Source: Kalaharituber pfeilii (taxonomy: Eukaryota > Ascomycota > Pezizomycetes > Pezizales > Pezizaceae). From it: a stretch of 64,000 bases of DNA. The stretch spans positions 62,001-126,000 of the forward strand of contig WHUZ01000012.1 in the NCBI GenBank assembly GCA_015179045.1, written 5' to 3'. Both the position numbers and the translations under genes were made by a program. The notes beneath the pieces were generated by a model that made no database searches, was not told where the DNA came from, and was given only the letters and a program-made list of their open reading frames with translations. Shown here in pieces: positions 22,249 to 31,984 of this stretch. The number at the start of each line of letters is the position of its first letter. The first letter of the stretch is position 1.

Positions 22249-22727
22249 TGTGAATATGTGGAATAAGTTTTGGTATAAAAGGGGACTTAAGGTGCTGCTG
22301 CAAACTGGTTTAGAGGCGGAAGGGAAGGGGAGTAGGAGTTCCTCAGGCGGGATGCAAAGACAAAATACAGGTCCGGGGAGGGGTATTTTTTTGTTGGCCA
22401 TGCCCCTCGTTCCTAAAGAAGCCACCAACTACTGCCCCACTAGGGCAGACGCTAGGGCTCCGGAGCTTGGCGTGCGGGAGAGCCAAGATTGACCATCGAG
22501 ACCAAGACTAGAATACATTAGCTTGCGGGAGCACCCTGCTTGGCAACGTTCAAGTATCTTGATCAGGACTGCACTGCTAATGACTATGATGCCGGAGGTT
22601 GATAATCAACATGTTGTAACATTGCCGGCCAGCAATAGTAAGCAGCACCATGTGTGTCGTTTTGCTGCTTGCAATCGATGAGCAATCGCGCACCCTTCAG
22701 CCGCTTTACACGGTCGGTCGCACTACA
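22249..22727. other. Upstream region of NDP kinase
   Basis: Promoter and spacer DNA. No gene recognised. Confidence 0.5.
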
Positions 22728-22990
22728 TATTGTTTTATTTTATCCTCGATTTCATTGTGAAATGAATTTCATAGAACTATATTGGGGTGCAGCAAAGAAA
22801 TATGCTCGTGAGAACTGCTCCGTATTATGCAGGCATATAAGGATGGTCATCAATATGGTATGCTACTCGGCCTTGTATACATACTAGTATAAGAGTCGCC
22901 GGCGGGTGCGAGAGGGGGAACCCTTGATGACTAATGCATTTGTATGGGGCTTGGCATGTAATGCTTTCTTCATTTCCTAAGTAAAAAAAC
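22728..22990 (+). pseudogene. Second Tc1/mariner-like transposase relic
   Basis: The plus strand reads FYPRFHCEMNFIELYWGAAK and KYARENC, closely matching the C-terminal catalytic block of the transposase at 1171-1440. After an internal deletion it continues with MQAYKDGHQYG and, in another frame, YKSRRRVRE. The sequence after the stop (TGCATTTGT, CTTGGCAT) also resembles the 3' end of that element. Neither terminal repeat is recognisable here, so this is an older deleted copy in the opposite orientation. Confidence 0.85.
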
Positions 22991-23028
22991 TTTGAACCTT
23001 GTCAGTTTTACGAGGAATGAAGATTTTG

Positions 23029-23046
23029 CCTAGTCTCGTAACCAGG
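23029..23046 (-). repeat. Dispersed GGTTACGAGACTA motif, copy 1
   Basis: One of four copies of a 13-base core found in this window (see also 39748, 52107 and 59878). Confidence 0.6.
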
Positions 23047-23262
23047 ATTTTGCCATGAAAATATCTTAGAATGATAGAGCGTCTCAAATAGTATAGATTT
23101 TGATATTTCTACCTTAGTTCATATCAGGTTGTGGTTGCTGATAGGTTTTGCGTTGTGTTGGTTGTGTCGCAAATTTCATGTTGATTATTACTGTAGCTCC
23201 GGCACCATCGTAATCAAATGCTCAATTCTGAAGCCACACTACAGGCCCAGTAGTCCCGGCAC

Positions 23263-23637
23263 CTACGACGGGCCTTGGAAGCGAGACTGTCTCAGCACCC
23301 CAGTTCCAAACCCCAAACCCACTGCAGGGTGTCTCGGGACCAAGCGGTGGGCTTTGTTCGGCCGATATTCTCCCACCACCGCAGCACTAACTCTCACTTG
23401 CTCAAGTAGAGCAAAGTACTCCGTACCAGCATGCATAATGCGCTCAAAAACTGGCATTGCCCTATTCTTGAACACGCATTGCTGCAGTTGGCGGGGGGAT
23501 TGAGATAGGCGCTCAGCCAGCGACGACGAGAAGTTCGCACCTTGGGGGATGGTCTGGTATGTAAGCTTGCTCGGGTCGAACGCGACTTGCCATGGTATCG
23601 AGATTCTGTAAGCAACTGCTCTTACCCCCAACTTCAA
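23263..23637 (-). CDS. Unrecognised 124-codon open frame, doubtful
   Basis: An uninterrupted frame with protein-like composition in its middle (FDPSKLTYQTIPQGANFS, RIMHAGTEYFALLEQVRV). I recognise no family and see no convincing splice partners. It sits among repeats, so it may be a fragment of an element or chance. Confidence 0.22.
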   Translation of the reverse strand: MKLGVRAVAYRISIPWQVAFDPSKLTYQTIPQGANFSSSLAERLSQSPRQLQQCVFKNRAMPVFERIMHAGTEYFALLEQVRVSAAVVGEYRPNKAHRLVPRHPAVGLGFGTGVLRQSRFQGPS

Positions 23638-24138
23638 TCAATCTTCACAAAACTTGCAATTGCTCCTCTTTTGGATTTCATAAGATGGTCATATCACAGT
23701 TGAGCAATTGGTGCTGCGAAAATTAGGTATCGGTGTTGAGCAAGTGGAAGTTGCTTTGAATTGTCTGTTCTTCTCTTAATCGCCCCCATGGTTTGTAATA
23801 TCTGTCGGCAGGTGAACATAATTTATCGTGAGGGCATGAACGTGGATCGTGAATGTATGGTCTTGAATTTATAGCTGTAGGAAACCTTACTTTCGTTTGT
23901 GCATAAGTAGGGAGCTAAATTCTGCACGTAAACACGCAATTAGAGGCCCTGTTTGGTTGCAGTAGGTCGTATCAGAGTTTAGACCCAGCATCAGTATGAA
24001 TGGCCAAGGCAGGATACGACGTAAAAGGTGCAATTGGAACTGGAGAAGTGTTTGTTTGCTACAATTTGACTAAATACCTACAGATATGCAGTGCAAAAAA
24101 TCAGCAACTTGAAGGTTCGCTTGCTACATTCTCAATGT

Positions 24139-24175
<37 letters not shown>

Positions 24176-24855
24176 GATCCCGCGACCACCAATGTCAAAC
24201 TTGTCAATTGCAGCTATTGCATTCCGAGTCTCAAGCTACTACTGCTATCACTATCACTGTCTATGCCTTCTGCTATAGCACTCAATCAGCCTACCCAAAA
24301 TGTCAGAACTACGAGCAAAGTGGACCCTCCAAAGGACGCCGCGGGTTTTCTGAAAAATCGAACTCCTGTAGGTATACATTTCCTTGCCCCGTTCATATCC
24401 CCGTACCAACAACGCAACAAATCCAGCTGCCCTACCATGCACATGCACCTACAGCATTTCGCAGCTGTACTCGAGTACAGGTAGTAGTTGCAGCCTGTAG
24501 TTCTCTTGCAAGTACTGTCTACAATCACAGTGGCTTATCTATATATTCGGACTTGCTGAAGCAGGTTCAGCTTGCAGAGTCCCTTTCTTCTAGTCTTTCT
24601 GAGCTTGATATACCTATTTGACAGCTGGCAGATACTAAAGGGGTTGCTCCTGGATGTCTTGGAGGCATGGCAATTGTGTGAATAAATGTTACCGGGAAAA
24701 TGGTGCTGCTGGTGTCTATGAAAGTGGATCAAGATGGAAATTTGTAGGGCAGTTTTTCATGATAGATATTAATCCTATACAAAGTTTTAAGGTAATCCGA
24801 CTTGGTTAAATGGTTGTGGGCATTTCTCAAAGATGTGCAGTTTTGCCCGTAAATA

Positions 24856-25266
24856 GAGACCTTTCGCAAGAAGCTGTAGAGCTTCGCAAATGCTGAGAAA
24901 CCAGGGTGTCAACTCTTGTGAGCTCTAGAGTGTCAAACGACCTTGAAAAAGGGGAGGTACTGGTTACTGATGATGGGCTCAACTTTGCACCTGTAATTTC
25001 AGCTCCAACAGGAGCAGCTACACACCTACTTTCCTGCTCCAAGCCCAGAAGTTAATTATTTGGGCGTCTGGAATTCTCAAGATAACTTCTACTTTGCCAA
25101 AGCTATCATGGTTGCTGAGATATTTGAGGTTAAAATTGTAGAGCTTTAATCGGAGGGTGAAGCTTTTCGCTGGAGCTTCCCGCTGGAGCTTCTAGAGCTT
25201 CCGCTGCGCCACAATTCATTAACTAGCAGGGGTACAGAAGCTCTAGAGCGTCTTGCGAAAGGTCTC
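24856..25266. mobile_element. MITE-like element with about 30-bp inverted ends and TA flanks
   Basis: The left end (24856-24885) begins GAGACCTTTCGCAAG, and the right end (25237-25266) is its reverse complement with two mismatches. Both ends are flanked by TA, as expected for a Tc1/mariner-related nonautonomous element. The 411-bp interior has no coding frame and contains a cluster of GAGCTTC/GAAGCTC words at 25141-25250 that can form further hairpins. Confidence 0.7.
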
Positions 25267-26593
25267 TAAATAAGGGGATTTTTTCAAAGTTCTCCAAGTT
25301 TCATGTAAATAAAGCCACTGTTGTCATGGCAACGGTGTGGCGCAGCATTACGGGGAAAGTTACAGGGATGTTGCTAAATTTCTCTCCCAGAACTCTGTTG
25401 ACCAGGTTAAAGGTCTCTGTACTACTGCCGACGATGCTGCCGAGACGGAGCATTTACTATCTCGAGACAGTAGTGGAGTGAAGCGCGGAAGCTCGTTCGT
25501 CTCTCCGTAAGATCAGCGTATATACCCTGGATAACATTGGCCTCATTCGGACCCAGGATAACTTCTACTATGTCATATACGAAATGCCCTAGACTGTCTT
25601 TTACCCGGTACCAGCATGCAAGCGAGTTTCTGGAAGAACAGTTCATGCATTTTTATACCCATTTCAGATATTATACCCAAGTTTGCTACTATATTCTTAT
25701 ATACCCGGCCAGCATTGCCTTAATAGGCAATGTCTGGGTAAGCAATTCGGGTAATTGTTTATCACGGTTACTGTAGCGACGAATTGTTTGTGGCTGGTGT
25801 AGCAGGCAAAGTTCGATTAAAATAACCGGACTTTGCTGGTTAACTTTCCTATCCGAGAAAATTTTATTCTCAACACCAGGCTTGTTTTATCACTTGGGAA
25901 AGCTAGTATGTCTTCTCAAGACCATTCTCGATCATCCGAGACTCTTATTCCTCCAAACTGTCCACATGGGCGACCACGAATGGTTACTCCATTGAGCCAA
26001 TCTTCATCATCCTCTGAAGTTTTGCACACTTGATTAACAGAGCAAGAAAAAAATTCATTTGGCCCATTGATGTGTTAAGAATTAAGCAGAGGATCAACCT
26101 GGGCAAAAAAGGAAAGCTTTGGATAAGATTCTCAGCAGAGATGTGGTGGAATGCAGAAAAATAGCCGCAAAAGTCGCCTCAAAAGCGCTACAAAATCAAG
26201 CATGTTTCTTAGTTAAAGTATCATTACTAATGCTATTTTTGAAGTGAACCAAATAACTTTACTCGGAACATTGCAAAATCCGCCTAATGCGTTCTCATTC
26301 TCAGACTGACAAAATGGGCTAATGTTCTTCCGAGACCTTCATTTATCAACCCCCTATAACATTAGTACCTGCTGTGTAGATGCGAATAAGGCACACTGTG
26401 GAGCCATGGAAGCTTTCTTTCGGGCTTGGTTGACGGTTATGGTCAATAGGATATTATCCTGGCGGAATTTGGCCTTCACACCTGGCCGCTCTAGATCGAG
26501 GAACTATATAAAGGTCCAATTCGTCTCCAAAGGTGGGCCATCTCGGCCTGAGCACCAGTATTCCTAAGTTCGCTAACGTGAGGAATAAAAATA
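25267..26593. other. Intergenic, upstream of GH1 gene
   Basis: It contains an imperfect hairpin at 25702-25740 (stem around AGCATTGCC / GGCAATG) and a few coding-like stretches near 25904-26200 without splice support. The last 100 bases hold the GH1 promoter. Confidence 0.45.
26505..26512 (+). promoter_or_regulatory. TATA box of the GH1 gene
   Basis: TATATAAA lies 82 bases upstream of the ATG at 26594, a normal position if the 5' UTR is about 50 bases. A strong TATA box fits a regulated secreted-enzyme gene. Confidence 0.6.
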
Positions 26594-28773
26594 ATGAAGG
26601 GCGTCGCTACAATTCTCCCCCTCTGGGTTGTCCTTGCGACTGCGGCGAGTCCAAAACCTATTCCGACGAAATCCTTTAACGCATCTGCGGGCTCCACGCC
26701 TCTTCCAAATAATGATTACTCTAATGAGCAACTAGGTTTTCTATGGAACCAGGTACGTATCACCAATATCCTTGAAGGATATTATGAATATATTAACTGT
26801 AGAATAGGTTGGTCCCATTGCTACTCACCCTGTAGTGACCGCGCTTGTGGAGCCATCCCCAGAGCCTACCAATTGGCCACAACCTGGGGAAATGCACCCT
26901 TTGATTCCTAGTCTATACGGAGCAAATATTACATCGCTCAAGCTTCCAAAGGGGTTCGCATGGGGTCTCAGCGCTTCGGCATATCAGATAGACGGGGCGG
27001 CCAAGGATGGAGGAAAGGGTCCTTCTATTTGGGATCTTCTGTCCCACAGAGTACCTGGCTTTGTAGTGGACAATACAAATGGAGACGTCCTTGGACAGCA
27101 TTATTACCTGTACAAACAAGACTTCGCCCGACTGAAGTCATTTGGCACTCCATGGTATTCACCGTCGATAAGCTGGCCCAGACTTTTCCCATTTGGGAAG
27201 GGGCCAGTCAACGAAGAGGCCGTGAAGCATTATGATGAATATATCCAGACTATGGTGAAGCTCGGGATAAAACCCGCAATTTCTCTGTTCCATTGGGATA
27301 CCCCATTGGCCCTATTCAATGAATATGGGGTGAGCTATATCCTAATTATATCCAAGCTACTGATAATCGCTAATATGATTTCAGGCGTGGTCAAGCCCCA
27401 AAATCGTTGATGATTACTTCAATTATGCCAAGTGGGTCATCTCCAGATACGATAAATATGTTCCTGTTTGGTTCACTATAAGTAAGTGGCAGCCGTATTC
27501 CTTGGTTGGAGTAAATGCTAATCAAGTGGTCTTAAGATGAGCCACAATACGTGAGTACCCTCTATCGTACACTTGGAAATATCAACTTCTAACGAAAGTA
27601 ACAGTGCAACTGGCAATATGCAAACTATCCAGTTGGGGAATATTATCCATCTCATGGTTTCAAAAAGGGGGTGACGAACCGATTCCTGTGTGGACATCAT
27701 ACCTTGTAAGCCATCATGAATACTACAAAGTAGACTTTAGCGACTCACGTTGTTAGGCTTGCACACGCAAAGGTTGCAAAATGGTATCATGAAGAGTTCA
27801 AGGGCAAAGGCAAAATAACATTCAAAAACAGCGGAAGTAAGTTATCTCCCGCTCAAAATTTGGTAATGGAGGCTGACACAAATGGTTTAGACTACTTCGA
27901 ACCGGTCACCAATAGCCCAGAGGATGCTGCTGCCGTCCAAAGATCGTGAGTAATACGAAAACAAGAAAAAAACATCACCTTGAAAGTTTGGTTAACATTC
28001 ACATTGCTAGTTATGACTTCGTGCTTGGCTGGTTTGGAGGCCCATGGACTGATGGTGATTACCCTCAGTCACTCAAGGATGCTCTTGGAGATATTCTTCC
28101 GAAATTTACCACCAAGGAGAAGAAGCTCATCAAAGGGTCTTGTGACTTCTATGCCATTGATGCATACACCGCATTCTACGTCCAGGCACTTCCAGACAAC
28201 GGGATTGAGAGATGTGCTACGAACAGGTCGCACTCTGGTTGGCCAGAGTGCACAAAGTCTGCCAGCATTTCTCCAGATGGTTTCGGTATTGGCCCTGCCG
28301 CAGACCTTGGTGCATCATGGTTGAAGAGTACCCCCATTGGTATTAGGAGGTTCCTTAACGCAATCACGAAGAAACTTTTCCCAGCAGTGAAGGAAATTAT
28401 GGTATCTGAATTTGGCTATGCAGAGCCCTTTGAAAGCGAGTACACGAATCTTCAGGACGCGCTTTGGGATTTGCGCCGGGCAGATTACCTACAGGGCTTC
28501 TTGGACAATATCCTCCTTGCAATCCATGAGGATGGTGTTCCCGTCACCGGGGCATTTACTTGGTCCATTTGTGAGTTTTTTAGAAGTAAACCATTTTGGG
28601 GAAGCTGTCAGACTAATCTTAAACTAGATGATAATTTCGAGTGGTCATCCGGTGCCAGAACACGCTTTGGTTTGCAATACCTTAATTACACGTCTCTTGA
28701 GCGAACGCCCAAAGCAAGTCTTTTCCAATTGCTGGATTGGTATAAGCGCCACAGCGGGGAGTTTATCAAATAG
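26594..28773 (+). CDS. Secreted glycoside hydrolase family 1 (beta-glucosidase-like)
   Basis: Eight exons give about 596 residues: 26594-26752, 26808-27329, 27385-27481, 27537-27550 (14 nt), 27605-27705, 27757-27836, 27891-27945 and 28011-28773. A signal peptide (MKGVATILPLWVVLATAAS) is followed by an 80-residue extension not typical of GH1. The catalytic barrel begins KLPKGFAWGLSASAYQIDGA. The acid/base Glu lies in NEPQY, built across the 14-nt exon. The nucleophile region reads EIMVSEFGYAEPFE: the Glu is present but the usual E-N-G is E-F-G. Other conserved points are SISWPRL, FHWDTP and GAFTWSICEFF, where most members have W-S-L/F-D-N. It should hydrolyse beta-glycosides outside the cell, but the altered motif leaves substrate and activity open. 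Confidence 0.87.
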
Positions 28774-30066
28774 ACCAAAGCAAGCACCTCGGCAGTCTTT
28801 GTGGGGTTGGAACGGGGGCAAGCTGTACTCGTAGCCTGGCATGAGACCACTTGTAGCTCTCCATAACTAATTACATGAATGTAATAATAATATGAATAAA
28901 TTATATGAGAAGACATCCCCATGGTGCTAATAGCAGTGTCGGTGCATACGTAGCACAGTGATCATGACCGGGCCGGTTAGCTGCTGTTTGTACATTTCAT
29001 ATGCCAATCTTTGGGCACATCAATCACAATTCCGCATGTATCCACCAACTGATTATGCTGACAATATCATATATCTAGGAGAGATGCAACCAGTCGGCCT
29101 ATTTCAAAGCACTTTAACCGGTAATTATTCTGAAGATAGTATTCCAAGGCGCCCATCTCATCATCGGCGAAATGCCACTAACATCGCGAGATTGCCACGG
29201 TTGCCCAGGCAGGCAGAGCTCGAGTCGAGTGTTTTATGTTCAGAACAATCACAACATTCGTACATGAATGCATACGGTATCCCAAATCATGATACCAAGG
29301 AAGGTCTTAAATAACCTACTGCTCTCGCGACCATAAACCCTTCAACAGAATCTCGTAAGAATTACCGTGCTGGATTCCATATCCCTCATCCGTGGGTACA
29401 GTATGCGCCGGTACTTCATGTGTTTCTCTGTACTTCCCTATCGAGGCTAGCCCCTTGCCGACTTTTACCCACTTGGTCACCATTCCAAACTACGGCATCC
29501 AGAAATGCTCTATCAGGCAATTCCAAGTTCATTTATTTATCCTCGCTGACGGACCGTGGCTATGCAACCTACTTAGTAACTATGTACATGGGATTAAACT
29601 ACGGAGTGTGCGATAACTCCGTACGACAGAAACGAGATTGCTCCCTCAGGATAACCTATCATATGCATAGCATCCCATTGCGGTACCTGCAGGATTCGAA
29701 CCTACTGTCTACGGAGTACCGCTCCTGACGTACTGCCAACTACCAAGAGTAGGGCGCTTATCTTGGCGTCTGTTGAGAATTGAAGTCCCCGGTGGTCACA
29801 TGAGAGAAACATCCAGTGAAGCAATCACAACGCGCAGCACAACATGCACATCATTTACAAAGATATAAAATAAAAAAGGCAGAGACGATACTTCGTCACC
29901 TAATGTCGAGATCAAAGTCGTTAACTGCTAATGATACAAGTCAAAGAAACAACCAAACAAAAGATCCAAAGTCTTTCTCCTTTATACAGTCCTGATGCGT
30001 AACATTTAATTTGTGAGAAAATGTATATGATGCTAATATTCCATGATTCGTCAAGGCTTCTCCTGC
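28774..30066. other. Intergenic between GH1 gene and FEN1
   Basis: No gene seen. A minus-strand stretch near 29681-29760 contains a tRNA B-box-like GGTTCGAATCC, but no cloverleaf could be drawn (see rejected list). Confidence 0.45.
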
Positions 30067-31500
30067 CTATTTGGTTCCCTTTGGTTTGCCCTTCATACTC
30101 TTTTTAGCTGCGGCCTCTTGCTTTTGTTTCTTCTTCATTTCTTGTATTCGCTCCTCGTTTTTCCGCTTTTGTGCAGCGATCTGTTCTTCTGACTTTGGTA
30201 TAACTTTAAAGAAGCCATCAAGTCGACCTACATAGCGTGTTAGTAAATAGGAATTTAATTTGTGCATGAGATACACTTCAGATACTTTCGTAGGAAAATT
30301 ACCTTGCTGAGCAGATTTTAGATGTGTTTCAAGTCTTTTCGCACCACCCTTGACTCTGTCAACATTGAATCCTTTCTCATCAACAAGAAACTTCACAAGC
30401 CCATCTGTATCCGGTGCGTTCCACTTGAAATCAAACTCCTCCGCAGGACTAACATCAGGTTGAAGAAACAACTCCCGAACATCTACATACGGCCAATCCT
30501 CGGGAATTGTGTATTTTCCTGACTTTTCATTCGCCTTTACTATCTCTTCCAGTGACCCGTGTTTGCGGATTAGTTCAAGTGCTGACTTTGGCCCAACCTT
30601 TGGGATCGTGTCACAGTAGTCGCACCCTAGGAGGATACACAGGTCGACAAACTGTTCCCTGGTCATGTCCAAGCCCTTAAGAACCTTGTCGAGATAAATT
30701 TCCTGGATGGGTTCTTTGGTATTTCGTTGCTCACTGAATGTAAGGTGCCGTATTAACACTGGGGTTTCGAAGCAGAGGGTGTCCATATCCTCTGTTGCAG
30801 CAGCATAGACCTTCCCCGCCTTTGCAAGAGCTGCACATTGTGCCTCTGCCTCAGTTGGTGCCTCAACATATGGAATGCCCATTAACGCTAGCAGTTTTTT
30901 GCACTCGTCGTTGTGTTCTTTGGTGACACGGACAGTGCGGCGTGCGAATTTCTCAACATCCTCTGCCGTCCCGGTTTCTCTCGCTTCCTCATGTGCCTCG
31001 TGTGCCTCAGTTCTGCGAGCGGTACGCTTCGCAAGCTCTCCGGACTTTAATGTAGGTGGCTTTCCATCGAAGACATATACTGGCCTGTTTAATAGCGCCT
31101 TAGACTCATGGTTGGGTTACGTAGACCATGGTACTCACTTGATACCATTTTCAACCATGCGAAGGGTTCGGTAAAAGAGACCCATTAGATGGGAAGTCGT
31201 TTCCCCGGTCTCTGATGTTAACATCTCTCCGCCAGACCGCACTGCGACCATAAACTGGTATATACTCATAGACCTATAACAAAGCTGGTCAGCGTATACA
31301 CCTGAGTGAAGTCGGCTTCATTTGTCTACTAACGCATCCTATGTGCAGAAGATTCAATCAGATAAAATGACACTCTCTTGCATGCTATGAATAACACTTA
31401 CAATGGCTATTTTCCTCCCAAATTGGTGCTTTATGTCGACTTTCTTGATTGCATCCGGAGCATATTCCTGCACTATTTGAAAAAGCCCTTTGATACCCAT
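30067..31500 (-). CDS. FEN1: Flap endonuclease 1 (Rad27)
   Basis: FEN1 cuts 5' flaps in Okazaki fragment maturation and long-patch base excision repair. Five exons give 393 residues: 31500-31402, 31338-31334 (5 nt), 31273-31139, 31084-30303 and 30227-30067. Exon 1 codes for residues 1-33 ([11 protein letters not shown]... RKIAI). Exon 2, GATGC, supplies Asp34 and the first two bases of Ala35 before SMSIYQFM; without it the frame is broken and a catalytic metal ligand is lost. Other motifs are [24 protein letters not shown] and GCDYCDTIP, with the helix-hairpin-helix around [11 protein letters not shown]. The PCNA-binding motif QGRLDGFF is split by the last intron (75 nt, a multiple of three and without a stop). 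Retaining it would insert 25 residues within that motif. The Lys-rich tail should carry nuclear localisation. Confidence 0.95.
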
Positions 31501-31984
31501 GGTCGCAGAGTTATAGTCGTCTTTATGCCGCTGTGTTGTTCGCTAGTTTGAAATGTTTTGAGGTGGGAGCTGATGGACCAGACTACTTGAACACCATGTT
31601 GCAACAGGATGACGCGCCACTTGGCTTCCCACGCGTTAATTGGCGATTCATTGAATGCGGAATGGCCTCTGTCTCATCACGTGCTACTGCGAGTCACCCT
31701 TGCAGCACCTTGGCATATTGCGAGGTCTCACTTCCGGGGGCGCCTGCACCTTCTTAAGTCACATCTTCTCGCGATATTGCCTGATGCGGTAACTTGCTCG
31801 GCTTCTTGCATCGGATCTTGCCGAGGTTAACCAGCGCCACACTGCACACCCGCTTCCCAAAACCTTCAGGAAGCGCCCTTGAACACCAGGGCAAACCAAT
31901 CACCACCAATTGCAGCCTCCTATCGTGAGGTTCATTACACAACTCGAATTCGCAGCTCGATCCAGAAACAACGTTAACGCAAGT
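31501..31984. promoter_or_regulatory. Shared upstream region of FEN1 and GCDH
   Basis: The two genes are divergent with 484 bases between start codons, so this stretch must hold both promoters. No clear TATA box or known operator was seen; a TCACGTGC sequence containing CACGTG lies near 31678-31685. Confidence 0.55.

Larger units (their letters stand above)
22991..24855. other. Repeat-rich intergenic with long poly-A tract
   Basis: It contains the motif CCTGGTTACGAGACTAGG on the minus strand (23029-23046) and a run of about 32 A near 24140-24172. Frames rich in Lys over the A tract are artefacts. One longer minus-strand frame is listed separately. Confidence 0.45.

Noticed and set aside
24091..24621. 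Frames of 92-176 codons with long Lys runs
   Set aside because: The Lys runs are the poly-A tract; the remaining sequence shows no domain.
29681..29760. Possible tRNA gene on the minus strand with a GGTTCGAATCC B box
   Set aside because: The T-arm can be drawn with one wobble pair, but no matching acceptor stem, D-arm or seven-base anticodon loop was found. A nearby GCGGTAC/GTACCGC pairing encloses only about 30 bases.
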